Assembly: GCF_003258515.1 (NCBI RefSeq)
Contig: NZ_QGEH01000001.1
Location: 1,426,001 to 1,490,000 of the forward strand
Source: Marinobacter bohaiensis
Lineage (GTDB): Bacteria; Pseudomonadota; Gammaproteobacteria; Pseudomonadales; Oleiphilaceae
Direction of reading: 5' to 3'
DNA: 64,000 bases
The translations under genes were made by a program, and so were the position numbers. The notes below the pieces were generated by a model. The model searched no databases. It had not been told where the DNA came from and saw only the letters and a list, made by a program, of their open reading frames with translations. Every line of letters begins with the position of its first letter. Position 1 is the first letter of the stretch. Positions 1-9,140 of the stretch are shown here, in pieces.

Positions 1-115
1 AAACACCAAGGAAGGCGCCGAGGAAGCCGGCGAGGCGGTTGAAGACGCCGCTGAGGACACGGCTGACGCCGTCGAAGACGGTTACGACGACGCCAAGGAA
101 TCGGTGAACAACTGA
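1..115 (+). CDS. C-terminal tail of an Ala/Glu/Asp-rich protein (partial)
   Basis: An open frame enters from the left edge in phase 2 and ends at a TGA at 113-115, giving 37 visible residues. The tail is almost entirely Ala, Glu, Asp, Lys, Gly and Thr in a heptad-like spacing, with a Tyr-Asp-Asp-Ala-Lys stretch near the end. This composition is typical of LEA-like, YtxH-like or entericidin-neighbouring stress proteins, but no domain can be named from so short a tail. It reads in the same direction as the lipoprotein gene that starts about 100 bases further on. Confidence 0.5.
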   Translation, partial: NTKEGAEEAGEAVEDAAEDTADAVEDGYDDAKESVNN

Positions 116-213
116 TCGTGAACCGCCGGTAAGTCCCGTTGGGGCACTGCCGGTTGCGGGATGGTTTCCACGATGCTCTGATGATAGCCATGTGCCGATT
201 CAGGAGTGACATC

Positions 214-729
214 ATGGTAGCCATCCCGGCTTTTCCCTTCCCGACCAGGGCGCGCGTGCTTGCCTTTCTTGCCCTGGGTGCCGGTCTGCTGACCGGATGT
301 TCGCTACAACCGCAACCTCCCCTGTCTCTGGACCAGGGCGCGAAGTCCGTAACGGATGCTGCCACCAGCTTCTCGACCGGTATCCGGCCCGCTCCGGGGC
401 GCAGCCGGTTCTTGCGCCGGGTGGAGCAGGAAGTGATCCGTCAGATGCAGGCGCTGGGTTACACCGAGGCAGGTGAGTCCGCCGATCTGCGAGTCTCGGT
501 ACGCCTGGACCGGACCGACACTTTCCGCACGGATCTGATGGATACCGTGGATTCCGGTCGCCTGACCCTGGTCCTGTATCAGGACGATCGCATCCTCCGC
601 ACCGGGCGCTCGCCCATCCTCAACAGCAACGATCTCGACTTCATGCGCGACGACGAAGTGGTCGAGCGCGTCCGTCTGTTTCTCGACGGGATACAATCTG
701 TTGCACCGCCATCTGCGAAAAGCAACTAA
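214..729 (+). CDS. Outer-membrane lipoprotein, DUF4136-like
   Basis: A 171-residue protein begins with a lipoprotein signal: hydrophobic residues about 14-26, then lipobox Leu-Thr-Gly-Cys with Cys29 as the lipidated residue. The ATG at 214 was chosen because AGGAG lies 8 bases upstream and it places the signal at the N-terminus; the ATG at 181 would add a poor leader. The mature part has alternating strand-like segments ending near 'DFMRDDEVVERV', resembling DUF4136-type small lipoproteins. The family assignment is tentative and no catalytic residues are evident. It stands alone, with 132 bases before the chemoreceptor gene. Confidence 0.7.
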   Translation: MVAIPAFPFPTRARVLAFLALGAGLLTGCSLQPQPPLSLDQGAKSVTDAATSFSTGIRPAPGRSRFLRRVEQEVIRQMQALGYTEAGESADLRVSVRLDRTDTFRTDLMDTVDSGRLTLVLYQDDRILRTGRSPILNSNDLDFMRDDEVVERVRLFLDGIQSVAPPSAKSN

Positions 730-861
730 AGTACAGTTGGTGTCCGGCCAGCGCTGGACGACACTGGAAAAGCCCACGTAGCCTGGAAGGCTGCGACGTC
801 AAATAACAACAATCCGGACCGCACTGGACGTGGTCTGATCGACGAACAGGTTTGAGGTTCC

Positions 862-2499
862 ATGACATTGATGGGTCGTACGGCACTCCTTGCCGCGCTT
901 GTTATCGCACTGGTCCCGGCGTTAGCCGGCTATTTTCTCGGGCTGGACATGATCGCCCTGATTACCGGCTTGATCCTGGGGCTGGCCATTGCCGCGCTGG
1001 TGCTGGTCGTGCGGGTGCTCTATCCGCTGGAGAAAGCCCTGGTCGACGCCGAAGCCGGTGGCGCGGTGCCCGAATCCAGCCCGCTGATGAAACTTTGCCC
1101 CTCGCTGGCGGCCGGTTCGCGCGCCGGCGGCGGTGTGGTCGATTCCCTGGCCGGCAGCGCCGATGCCAACGCCATCTCCGCCGCTGAAGTTTCCCACGCC
1201 GCCGATCAGCTCAAGTCGCGCCTCGATCGCCAGGTGGAGGAGACCGGGCAGATGGCGGATTACGCCGGCCAGATCACCGAAACCGTCAAGCAGTCCGCCG
1301 AGCAGGCGGGCCAGGCGGCGAGCATGGCGCGCCATGCCAGCGAGCTGAGCGTCAGCGGTCGCGATGCCCTGGCCAGCGCCATCGAGGACGTGCGACAGGT
1401 GCATCGGGAATCCGGCGAGACCCTGAGCCAGATCCGCGCGCTGAACGACAAGTCCGAGAAAATCCAGGGCGTGACCACGGTGATCCAGGGCATTGCCGAG
1501 CAGACCAACCTGCTGGCGCTCAATGCCGCCATCGAGGCGGCCCGGGCTGGTGAGCAGGGGCGGGGATTCGCGGTGGTGGCGGATGAAGTGCGACAGCTGG
1601 CGGGTCGTACCTCCCAGGCCACCGACGAGGTGGCGCAAACGCTGTCGGAGATCCGCACCGATACCGGGCGCATCGTCGAGCGCATCCAGGCTCTGGCGGA
1701 CAGCATCGATACCGGTCTGGAATCCGTCGAGAACGTCGGTGAGCGGCTCAATGAGATTCGCGCCCAGGCCGATCAGGTGGAGCAGCAGGTGGCCGGCATC
1801 GCCGAGGGCGATCAGCACAACGAAGCCAGCCTGCAGCAGATGTTCCAGGCGATCGCCACCCTGCGTGACGAAATGGGTGAGAGTGACAGCAGCGTACAGG
1901 CCCTGGCCCAACAGGCCGGGACGCTGATGGAGATTGCCGAGAACGCCAATGCCGTGTTCGCCCTGAACAGCGAGGCCAGCTACCACCGCCCGTTTTACGA
2001 GCAGGCACGGCAGGGGGCGGATCGCATTGGCGAGTTGTTTGAGAAAGCCCTGAGCGACGGCTCGCTGACCGAGTCAGCCCTGTTCGACAGCCGGCGCGAG
2101 CCCATTCCCGATACCTCACCCCAGAAATTCCACAGTGGCTTTGATCGGTTCACCGACCGGCATCTGCACGCCATTCAGGAGCCGGTTAAAGACACCCATC
2201 CGGCCCTGGTGTTTGCCATCGCCACCGCGCCGGACGGCTACGTGCCCACCCACAATCGGGATTTCGCCCACGAGCCCACCGGTGATCCCAAGGTGGACCT
2301 GGTCAAGAGCCGCAGCAAACGCCTGTTCAACGACCGCACCGGCGCGCGCTGCGGCAGGCATCAGGAACAGATGCTGCTGCAGACCTATCGGCGGGACACC
2401 GGCGAGATCATGCACGACCTGTCCGTTCCCATCTACGTTAACGGCCGCCACTGGGGCGGTTTCCGGCTCGGTTACCGACCCCGGTCCGGCGACGCCTGA
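862..2499 (+). CDS. Methyl-accepting chemotaxis protein with C-terminal sensory domain
   Basis: This 545-residue chemoreceptor has two adjacent membrane segments (about residues 6-24 and 28-50) joined by only a few residues, so there is no large periplasmic domain. A long coiled-coil signalling region follows (about 100-385). Its conserved hairpin tip, the '[19 protein letters not shown]' core, is near residues 211-230 and binds CheA/CheW. Residues about 390-545 form a globular domain ending in '[21 protein letters not shown]', similar to cytoplasmic PAS/Cache-like sensor modules. Signals are therefore probably sensed inside the cell, after the signalling hairpin. The gene is monocistronic. 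The ligand is unknown. Confidence 0.9.
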   Translation: MTLMGRTALLAALVIALVPALAGYFLGLDMIALITGLILGLAIAALVLVVRVLYPLEKALVDAEAGGAVPESSPLMKLCPSLAAGSRAGGGVVDSLAGSADANAISAAEVSHAADQLKSRLDRQVEETGQMADYAGQITETVKQSAEQAGQAASMARHASELSVSGRDALASAIEDVRQVHRESGETLSQIRALNDKSEKIQGVTTVIQGIAEQTNLLALNAAIEAARAGEQGRGFAVVADEVRQLAGRTSQATDEVAQTLSEIRTDTGRIVERIQALADSIDTGLESVENVGERLNEIRAQADQVEQQVAGIAEGDQHNEASLQQMFQAIATLRDEMGESDSSVQALAQQAGTLMEIAENANAVFALNSEASYHRPFYEQARQGADRIGELFEKALSDGSLTESALFDSRREPIPDTSPQKFHSGFDRFTDRHLHAIQEPVKDTHPALVFAIATAPDGYVPTHNRDFAHEPTGDPKVDLVKSRSKRLFNDRTGARCGRHQEQMLLQTYRRDTGEIMHDLSVPIYVNGRHWGGFRLGYRPRSGDA

Positions 2500-2504
2500 T
2501 CGCC

Positions 2505-3407
2505 TCAGGCCATGGGCTGGAGCAGTTGCCGGCCAGCCCGGGCGATGGTTTCGGTCAGTCGCTCCATAAACTCCCCGCCGTGCCGCCAGTAATGCCAGTA
2601 GAGCGGTACGGTCACCGCCGTCTCCTCATCAAGGTTCACCAGGGCGCCTGCCGGCACCAGCAGCGTGGTGTCCTGGTTGGCGATCATGTTGTCGGGAATC
2701 ATCCCATAGCCCATGCCCGCCATGGCCAGCCGGATGAAGCCCTCCGACGACGGGCACAAGTGGTACGGAAAGCGCCCGTGGTAGCCGCACTGCGCCAGGA
2801 ACCGGTGCTGCAGCTGGTCGTGGGGGCCGAATACGATGGCCGGCGCCTCGCGGAAAGCCTCGGCGGTCAGGCCACTGCCAAAGTGCTGCTCCACGTAGTC
2901 GGCCCGGGCCCAGGCGCGGTAGGGCATCTGGCCCAGTTCGATGCAGCGGGCGCCGGCGACCGGCTGATCGCTGCTGCACAGGCAGGCCGCTACATCCCCT
3001 TCGCGCATGCGGCGCAGGCCCACGTCCTGGTCCTCCACCACCATGTCCAGCAGCAGTCCTTCCTGCTGGCAAAACGCGCCGATGGCGTCGCCCCACCAGG
3101 TGGCCAGACTGTCGGCATTGAGCGCGATGCGCAGCCGCGTTCGATCTTCCGACAGCGCGGGTATCTGCCGGCGCAGGTCACGTTCCAGCAGTTGCACCTG
3201 CTGGGCGTGGTTGAGCAGCCGGCGCCCGGCGGGCGTGGCCTGCAGGTTGGGGTGGCGGGTCAGCACCGGCTGGCCCAGGCGGGATTCCAGCAGCTTGATC
3301 CGCTGCGACACGGCGGACTGCGACAGCCCCAGCGCCAGGCCGGCCCGCTCGAAGCCGCCGGTTTCCACGACGGTGATCAGGGCTTCCAGGAGTTTGTAGT
3401 CGAGCAT
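2505..3407 (-). CDS. argP: LysR-family regulator ArgP (IciA-type)
   Basis: A 300-residue LysR regulator with an N-terminal helix-turn-helix (about residues 18-37, 'LALGLSQSAVSQRIKLLES') and a substrate-binding-fold effector domain. The opening 'MLDYKLLEALITVVETGGFE' and overall length match ArgP, which senses lysine/arginine and controls the arginine/lysine exporter ArgO. It diverges from an argO-like gene across an 89-base AT-rich gap (3408-3496), the classic arrangement for a LysR regulator and its target, so it probably binds there. Its 3' end converges on the chemoreceptor gene 5 bases away. Confidence 0.88.
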   Translation of the reverse strand: MLDYKLLEALITVVETGGFERAGLALGLSQSAVSQRIKLLESRLGQPVLTRHPNLQATPAGRRLLNHAQQVQLLERDLRRQIPALSEDRTRLRIALNADSLATWWGDAIGAFCQQEGLLLDMVVEDQDVGLRRMREGDVAACLCSSDQPVAGARCIELGQMPYRAWARADYVEQHFGSGLTAEAFREAPAIVFGPHDQLQHRFLAQCGYHGRFPYHLCPSSEGFIRLAMAGMGYGMIPDNMIANQDTTLLVPAGALVNLDEETAVTVPLYWHYWRHGGEFMERLTETIARAGRQLLQPMA

Positions 3408-3496
3408 AAGAAAATCTAATGCAGTATTAGCAATATGATTTTTTAGTATAGCCGGATTCGATTAGCCTTGCCCTGCAACTTGAGGGAGAAGGCACC

Positions 3497-4129
3497 ATGT
3501 TACAGAGCTACCTGACCGGTCTCGTCGTCTGCGGCGGCATCATCATCGCCATAGGCGCCCAGAACGCCTACCTGCTGGGGCAGGCCTTCCGACGCGAGCA
3601 TCACTGGTGGTCGGCGGCGCTGTGCATGAGTTCGGACGTCATCCTGTTCAGTCTGGGGATGCTCGGTGTCAGCGCGGCGCTGGTCGCCATGCCTTCGGCG
3701 CTGGACGTGCTGCGCTGGGCTGGCGTGGCTTTCCTGCTGTGGCTGTCGTTTACCGCTTTCCTGCGGGCGTTGCAGGGGCGCGGCGGCCTGCAGGCCGAGG
3801 AAACCACGCGCCGCAGTCTGGGCGCGGTGTTGATGACCACCCTGGCGGTGACGCTGCTCAACCCACAGGTCTATCTGGACACTCTACTGCTGATTCCATC
3901 CATCGGTGCCCAGCAACCGGAACCGCTGGGCTTTGTGGCCGGCGCCAGCAGCGCGTCGGTCATGTGGTTCACTCTGCTGGCCTGGGGCGGTGCCGCGCTG
4001 GCGCCGGTGCTGTCACGCCCGATCGCCTGGCGCATCATCGACGGCGCCATTTCGCTGATGATGCTGGCCATCGCCGTGCACCTGATCGTTAACGGCATTC
4101 ACGTACCGGAGGCGGGCGCAAGCACCTGA
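3497..4129 (+). CDS. argO: Arginine/lysine exporter, LysE/ArgO family
   Basis: A 210-residue inner-membrane protein of the LysE/ArgO family, normal in length, with about five to six hydrophobic segments. The conserved N-terminal 'IAIGAQNAYLLGQ' (about residues 19-31) and a mid-protein 'LLNPQVYLDT' are hallmarks of amino-acid exporters of this type. AGGGAGAAGG stands just before the ATG. It diverges from argP and is most likely activated by it when basic amino acids accumulate. Arginine versus lysine specificity cannot be read from sequence. Confidence 0.9.
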   Translation: MLQSYLTGLVVCGGIIIAIGAQNAYLLGQAFRREHHWWSAALCMSSDVILFSLGMLGVSAALVAMPSALDVLRWAGVAFLLWLSFTAFLRALQGRGGLQAEETTRRSLGAVLMTTLAVTLLNPQVYLDTLLLIPSIGAQQPEPLGFVAGASSASVMWFTLLAWGGAALAPVLSRPIAWRIIDGAISLMMLAIAVHLIVNGIHVPEAGAST

Positions 4130-4151
4130 TGGATTCCGATATACTGCGGGT

Positions 4152-4541
4152 ATGTCCAAGCCAACTGAGGAACGCACATTGACGGATTCCGACTTTCGTC
4201 CGGCCGAAGACGACCCGCTGCTGCGCCGCAGCGATCCCGCCCGCAACCTGGCGGTGGCGGTCTACATCCTGCAGGCCCTGGCCTTCTTTCTGGGCGGCAT
4301 TACCGGCCTGATCGGCGTCATCATCAATTACGTCAAGCTCGACGAAGTGACCGGCACCTGGGTCGAGCCTCACTTTCGCTGGCAGATCAAGACGTTCTGG
4401 ATTGGTCTGGCGTGGACGGTCATCGGCATCATCACCGCGCCGATCCTGGTGGGGTGGTTCATCCTGCTCGGGATCACCATCTGGGTGATCTATCGCGTCG
4501 TCAAAGGGGCCCTGGCGTTGAACGATGGCAAAGGGCCTTGA
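4152..4541 (+). CDS. Small integral membrane protein, DUF4870-like
   Basis: A 129-residue protein with a polar N-terminus of about 30 residues and three hydrophobic helices (about residues 30-55, 75-97 and 97-118). It carries 'HFRWQIKTFW' in the loop between the first two helices, a pattern seen in DUF4870/YccF-like membrane proteins of unknown function. It begins 22 bases after argO and could be cotranscribed with it. No catalytic or transport motif is visible. Confidence 0.75.
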   Translation: MSKPTEERTLTDSDFRPAEDDPLLRRSDPARNLAVAVYILQALAFFLGGITGLIGVIINYVKLDEVTGTWVEPHFRWQIKTFWIGLAWTVIGIITAPILVGWFILLGITIWVIYRVVKGALALNDGKGP

Positions 4542-4600
4542 ACGGGCCTTAATCGAAAGCGCCCTGAATCGGCGAGTCCTCAAGACAGTCCTTCCATGAT

Positions 4601-4620
4601 GGGGAGCCGCCGGGCTCCCC
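4601..4620 (+). terminator. Perfect hairpin downstream of the DUF4870-like gene
   Basis: An 8-bp perfect stem (GGGGAGCC / GGCTCCCC) closes a 4-base loop, 60 bases after the stop codon. No T-run follows, so it is either a weak or Rho-assisted terminator or an RNA-stabilising hairpin. The rest of the 298-base gap up to 4839 shows no other feature I can support. Confidence 0.4.
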
Positions 4621-4839
4621 CGTATTCCCGTCACAAGCCGGATATCCATGATCGATCCGCCGAGCTGAAAAGAGCCGGTGGAAGCTTCGTTGATCCAGGT
4701 CAATTGAGATCGAGAATCGGTTTCATCTTCACAAAAGCGTCACCGTTCTATAACCAAAACTGCTTAGCGTCCTAAGTCCCCTGGGCTCTGGGTAACCCGT
4801 CGTTATCAAGAGCGGGAGCCGGAGCCTCCTTCGAGACCC

Positions 4840-6975
4840 ATGAAAAGCGAGATGGTTATGAGTGACGCACGCACGTGGAAAAGTGCTGGCCTGCCTTTGG
4901 CTATGGCCGCCTTAACGGCCCTGGCGCTGGCCGGTTGCAACGACAGTTCGGACGACGACGGCTCGGCCGATGCCGGCAAACCCGCCAGGCCCACCGGGGT
5001 TGGCGCGGAACTGGTGGTCGAGGTGCCTGAGGTCTATTACCCGCTGCCGTCGGTGGAGTATGCCGAGAACAACGCCGATGGCACGCTGCGCTACATCATT
5101 GGCGACAATCCGGTGTCCTACCTGCTGGGCGGCATCAACGACATCTGGAAGGGCACATCGGATAGCTGGCAGTCGGGCGCCAACGGCGACGGCCCGGACA
5201 GCTACCTGAGCGACCCGATCGTGGATGCGCAAACCTGGCAGGAGAATATCCAGTACGTCATCGACGTCACCAACAACCGGACCGACGAGGAAGCCATCCT
5301 GGCGTTCCTGGACGATCGCCGCAGCAAGAATTACAGCATCATCGACGGCTACGGCCCGCTGACCGAAGCCTACGTGGCCGGCTCCGGCGCCTACACCGAC
5401 ATCGCCGTGCCCACCACCGCGCAGGTCCTTTCCGACGTGAATTACGCGCCGGATTCCAACGACAACATCGTGTTCGCCGGCGACACCACCGGCACCCTGG
5501 GCGAGATCGTCAGCCTGGTAGATGCCTTCCGTCAGCGTTCGCCGGCGTCCACCAGCGCCTCCAAGTATACCTTCTCCACGCCGCGCCCCTGGCGCATGGA
5601 CGATGACGGTGCCATCGACTTCCTGGGAACCGACCAGAATTACAGCTGCATCGACAGTTCCGGCAGCGAGACCATCTACACCTACGACACCTACACCACC
5701 AGTGTGGCCGTCGTGCCCGGCCTGATGTGCGCACGCCGCGCCCACGACCCGGCCAAGGAGACCGACGGTCTCTATACCTCTACCACCGAGAACCGGCGCA
5801 AGGACGGCGGCTATCCCAGCGGTCACACCAATGCCGGTTACCTGGCGTCCATGGCCCTGGCCTATGCGCTGCCCCAGCGCTTCTCGGAGATGCTGACCCG
5901 CGCCTCGCAACTGGGCGAGGACCGCATCGTCGCCGGCATGCATTCGCCGGTGGACGTGATCGGCGGCCGCATCCATTCCATGATCGTGGCCAGCTACGCC
6001 CTGAACCAGGCGGATATCGCCGCCGAAGCGGACGCTGCCTACCAGCGGGCGCAGTCGTATTTCGGTGACCTGGCGGCCGCCGAGGACATGACCCTGTACG
6101 AGTATGCCCACCGTGAGGTGACCGACGAAGCCGGGCTGATCGACGGCAGTAACGTCAACATCGAGGTCTACGACAACAACCTCTACGACGACCACGAAGC
6201 CAACAAGGAAGCCTACCGCTTCCGCATGACCTACGGCATGACCCAGGACGCCAGCCTGGCCGGCCAGGCCCCCATCGTGCCGGAAGGCGCCGAGGCCCTG
6301 CTGAAATCGCGCCAGCCCTACCTGACCGACGCCCAGCGCCGCGCGGTGCTGTACACTACGTCCATCGACTCGGGCTACCCGATCCTGGACGACACCCATG
6401 GCTGGGGCCGCCTGGACCTGGTGACGGCCGCCGACGGCTACGGTGCTTTCGAGGGCGATGTGGCGGTGACCATGGATGCCAGCCTGGGCGGATTCGCGGT
6501 TCACGACTGGTGGCGCAACGACATCACCGGTGAAGGCATGCTCACCAAGGCGGGGACCGGCCAGTTGACCCTGACCGGCGACAACCGCTACAGCGGCGGC
6601 ACGCTGCTGCAGGGTGGCATTCTGGAAGCGACCTCCACCTCGGCGCTCGGTGCAGGCGACCTGTATGTGGACGACGGCACCGCACGGGTGGATGCCGAAG
6701 GCGCCCTGGCCATCGATGGAAGCTTCACCATGGATGGCGGCGAGCTGGCACTGGTGATGGATGAGGACGCCAGCCAGGTGAGCGTGGCCAAACGCGTCTA
6801 CATCGACGGCGGCGACCTGACGCTGGACTTCTCGGGCTACGCACCGGCCGCCGGTACGGCGCTGACGCTGGTGGAAGGGGCGTCTCTGCAAGGGACATTC
6901 GGCAGCGTGGATGCCGGCGACGTGACGGTTGAGTTGAGCTACACCGACAGCAGCGTGATCGCCACTGTCCAGTAA
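4840..6975 (+). CDS. PAP2-family acid phosphatase lipoprotein with autotransporter-type beta-strand repeat
   Basis: This 711-residue protein starts with a lipoprotein signal (lipobox Leu-Ala-Gly-Cys, Cys33). The three PAP2/class A acid phosphatase motifs are intact: K-x6-RP at about 241-249 ('KYTFSTPRP'), PSGH at about 324-327, and R-x5-H-x3-D at about 365-375 ('RIVAGMHSPVDV'), so phosphomonoesterase or vanadium-haloperoxidase-like chemistry is expected. Residues from about 565 carry an autotransporter-associated beta-strand repeat ('GTGQLTLTGDNRYSGGT'), ending in strand-rich sequence without a recognisable beta-barrel. It is probably a cell-surface phosphatase anchored by lipid. Promoter and ribosome site are not obvious; ATGs at 4852 and 4858 are alternatives. 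Confidence 0.85.
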   Translation: MKSEMVMSDARTWKSAGLPLAMAALTALALAGCNDSSDDDGSADAGKPARPTGVGAELVVEVPEVYYPLPSVEYAENNADGTLRYIIGDNPVSYLLGGINDIWKGTSDSWQSGANGDGPDSYLSDPIVDAQTWQENIQYVIDVTNNRTDEEAILAFLDDRRSKNYSIIDGYGPLTEAYVAGSGAYTDIAVPTTAQVLSDVNYAPDSNDNIVFAGDTTGTLGEIVSLVDAFRQRSPASTSASKYTFSTPRPWRMDDDGAIDFLGTDQNYSCIDSSGSETIYTYDTYTTSVAVVPGLMCARRAHDPAKETDGLYTSTTENRRKDGGYPSGHTNAGYLASMALAYALPQRFSEMLTRASQLGEDRIVAGMHSPVDVIGGRIHSMIVASYALNQADIAAEADAAYQRAQSYFGDLAAAEDMTLYEYAHREVTDEAGLIDGSNVNIEVYDNNLYDDHEANKEAYRFRMTYGMTQDASLAGQAPIVPEGAEALLKSRQPYLTDAQRRAVLYTTSIDSGYPILDDTHGWGRLDLVTAADGYGAFEGDVAVTMDASLGGFAVHDWWRNDITGEGMLTKAGTGQLTLTGDNRYSGGTLLQGGILEATSTSALGAGDLYVDDGTARVDAEGALAIDGSFTMDGGELALVMDEDASQVSVAKRVYIDGGDLTLDFSGYAPAAGTALTLVEGASLQGTFGSVDAGDVTVELSYTDSSVIATVQ

Positions 6976-7083
6976 TCCCCGACGCGCATTTTATGGCCCG
7001 TCGTGGCCCGCGATTGCCCGTGGCCGGGTGGTCGCGGGCACTCCCTCCGGAATGCTGCTATCGGTCTGAATGACACTGTCGGT

Positions 7084-7386
7084 TCAGTGTGCCGGTTGCC
7101 AGCGGTGTTGCGAGGCGATGTGCGCCTCCATGCAGATGGCGCAGTTGCGCTTGCGGCAGGTGTCGGGATCGTGCACTTCCATGCCGAGGCTGTGGCCGTC
7201 CTCCGCTGCAGCGCGCGGCAGATCCCGGAACTGGCTGATGTGGCGTTCCAGGGCCGATTCCGCTTCGCCAACGTTACCGAACGGGCCCAGATCCACCGCT
7301 TCCCGGGTCCTGACATACCAGCCGACCAGCGTATGGACGAAGCGCTCGCTGCGAACCGGTCGATACATCTTCTGTTGCACACTCAT
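7084..7386 (-). CDS. Small conserved protein, DUF6316-like
   Basis: A 100-residue protein beginning MSVQQKMYRPVRSERF, with AGGGAG about 8 bases upstream of the ATG on the minus strand. The segment 'GWYVRTREAVDLGPFGNVGEAESALERHI' resembles the small DUF6316 family, whose function is unknown. The C-terminus has three cysteines in a Cys-x4-Cys-x2-Cys pattern ('CRKRNCAIC') followed by His, a possible metal site. The competing 147-residue reading in another minus-strand frame lacks such family resemblance. It converges on the phosphatase gene. Confidence 0.6.
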   Translation of the reverse strand: MSVQQKMYRPVRSERFVHTLVGWYVRTREAVDLGPFGNVGEAESALERHISQFRDLPRAAAEDGHSLGMEVHDPDTCRKRNCAICMEAHIASQHRWQPAH

Positions 7387-7551
7387 GCCGACGACTCCCT
7401 GATGCGCATGGCCTTTTCCATACGACTACCCATGCGAATGCCCACTCGAACACCCATTCGAACGACCGTCCAAACGCCCCGCTGACGATGACCCAACCGG
7501 AGACGGCCTGCGGTCATCCTGCTCCGCCGCCGTGGGATTTGATTTGGCCGC

Positions 7552-7567
7552 TGTGACATTCGTCACA
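7552..7567. promoter_or_regulatory. CRP/Vfr-like operator
   Basis: The sequence is TGTGA, six bases, TCACA: a perfect match to the CRP/Vfr palindrome. It lies 488 bases upstream of the OmpA-family gene and 166 bases upstream of the divergent DUF6316-like gene, so either could be the target. Confidence 0.5.
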
Positions 7568-7862
7568 TTCATTCTGGCCAACCGGCGGTGGGGGAAACGC
7601 CCCCAACCACTTGCCGCGATCCTCCCCGTAAAAAAAATTCTCGAATGTTGCATCCGAATGCGCGCCTCGAACGCATTGGCTATAGCGGAGTGTTTATTTT
7701 CTGGATTGCAATAGAAAAAAGCACGGTTTTACCAGTTTTGACAATTTGGCGAGCTGGTACATCTGTTCCATCAAATTGCTGTTTTGTCTGGCAATTAGCT
7801 TTTGCAGATTGTTGGGCTGACTGAAATGTCATGTCGCCGTGTCAGAGAGGTCATGGCGACGC

Positions 7863-7878
7863 TGTGATGTCGATCACT
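7863..7878. promoter_or_regulatory. Second CRP/Vfr-like operator
   Basis: The sequence is TGTGA, six bases, TCACT: one mismatch from the CRP/Vfr palindrome. It lies 177 bases upstream of the ompA-like start, a plausible activator position for that gene. Confidence 0.45.
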
Positions 7879-8054
7879 ATTTTCAAGAACAGGAGGCCAT
7901 TTCCCGTTTGCCGAATGCCTCTTTCACAAGAAGAACGGCAAGCCGAGTCGGTAGGCGCCACAAGCGCAGCAGGAATGGACTCTGAGGAAGACCGCTCTTC
8001 AGACCGGGAAACCGGGCTGCAGTGAGAGCCAGTCAACAAAAAAGGGACAAGCCG

Positions 8055-9119
8055 ATGAGACATCGAATCACTGAAGTTATTTGCTGTAGTGCGTTGTGTT
8101 CCATGCTTCCGGCGGGGATCGCCCTGGCCGCATCGAATCCCGATGACGGTCACCGCCAGGAGTTCTCCTTCCAGGGTGCCTATCTGATCACCGATGACGA
8201 CCGTACCGACGAATACGGTTCGGGGGTGCGCGCCACCTACGGCTTCCAGTTGGACGAAAGCCTGTGGCTGGAGCCCCACCTGTTCGCCAACATCATCGAG
8301 ACCGGTGACGACGCCGGGGTCGACGCCTACCAGCAGGGGCTGGGCAGCGACCTGGCCTACCGCTTCCGCACCGACAGTGACCTGCAACCGTTCGTGCTCG
8401 CCGGCCTGGGCGTTTCACGAAACGACGTGGACGGGGACGACGAGAGCGAGTTTGGCGGCTTTGCCAATGTGGGCGTGGGCCTCCTGAGCCCGGCCTTCAC
8501 GGAAACCGGTCTGCGCGTTCGCGCCGATGCCCGCTACCTCTACGACACCTACGACGATGGCTACCAGGACATCCACATTGCGCTGGGGATCACCATTCCC
8601 ATCGGCGCGGTGCGTGAGCGCGTGGTGGAGAAGACCGTGGTGGTCGAGAAGACCCGCGTCCAGGAGCTGGCGGATTCCGATGGTGACGGCGTCGTCGACG
8701 GCGTTGACCAGTGCCCCAACACGCTTGAGGGGCTGGATGTCGATGCCGTTGGCTGCGTCGATTCGGGCCAGGCCCAGACCGTTGTGCTGCGGGGCGTCAG
8801 CTTCGAGTTCAACTCCGCCCGCCTGACCGCCAACGCGCGCGACATCCTGCAGCGCGCCGGCGATGCCCTGCAGGGGCAGCCGGACCTGAAGGTTGAGCTG
8901 GCCGGACACACCGACAACGTCGGCGCCGCCGCCTACAACCAGCAGCTGTCCCAGGAACGGGCGGACGCCGTGCGTGACTACCTGCTGGATCAGGGCGTGC
9001 GCCCGGGGCAGGTCACCGCCACGGGCTATGGCGAGACGCAACCACTGATGTCGAACGACACCGAGCAGGGTCGCGAGAGAAACCGGCGCGTTGAATTCAA
9101 CGTCCTCTCTGGCGAATAA
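8055..9119 (+). CDS. OmpA-family outer-membrane porin with TSP3 linker
   Basis: A 354-residue protein with a cleavable signal peptide (about residues 1-25, ending Ala-Leu-Ala). An N-terminal beta-barrel follows (about 32-190). A Ca-binding-type thrombospondin-3 segment ('DSDGDGVVDGVDQCP', about 207-221) leads to a C-terminal OmpA peptidoglycan-binding domain (about 245-354, 'GHTDNVG' near 283 and 'NRRVEF' near the end). The ATG at 8055, with AGGGACA upstream, was preferred over the ATG at 8022 because it puts the signal peptide first. It links the outer membrane to the cell wall. The next gene follows after 21 bases and shares the TSP3 motif, indicating an operon. Confidence 0.9.
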   Translation: MRHRITEVICCSALCSMLPAGIALAASNPDDGHRQEFSFQGAYLITDDDRTDEYGSGVRATYGFQLDESLWLEPHLFANIIETGDDAGVDAYQQGLGSDLAYRFRTDSDLQPFVLAGLGVSRNDVDGDDESEFGGFANVGVGLLSPAFTETGLRVRADARYLYDTYDDGYQDIHIALGITIPIGAVRERVVEKTVVVEKTRVQELADSDGDGVVDGVDQCPNTLEGLDVDAVGCVDSGQAQTVVLRGVSFEFNSARLTANARDILQRAGDALQGQPDLKVELAGHTDNVGAAAYNQQLSQERADAVRDYLLDQGVRPGQVTATGYGETQPLMSNDTEQGRERNRRVEFNVLSGE

Positions 9120-9140
9120 GCAGAAAAGGGAGAAGTGATC

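Larger units (their letters stand above)
7387..8054. other. 668-base gene-free region upstream of the OmpA gene
   Basis: No convincing gene was found here. Bases 7620-7830 are much AT-richer than the surroundings. They contain an AATTGC / GCAATT inverted repeat (7774-7779 and 7791-7796). Two CRP/Vfr-like palindromes flank the AT-rich stretch. It is best read as a long regulatory leader for the ompA-like gene at 8055, and an undetected small RNA is possible. Confidence 0.5.

Noticed and set aside
4912-6891. 659-residue minus-strand open frame
   Set aside because: Antisense of the PAP2 lipoprotein gene in a high G+C region; composition is biased and no family is recognisable.
6939-7382. 147-residue minus-strand open frame
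   Set aside because: It overlaps the better-supported 100-residue DUF6316-like frame and the end of the phosphatase gene; no family resemblance.
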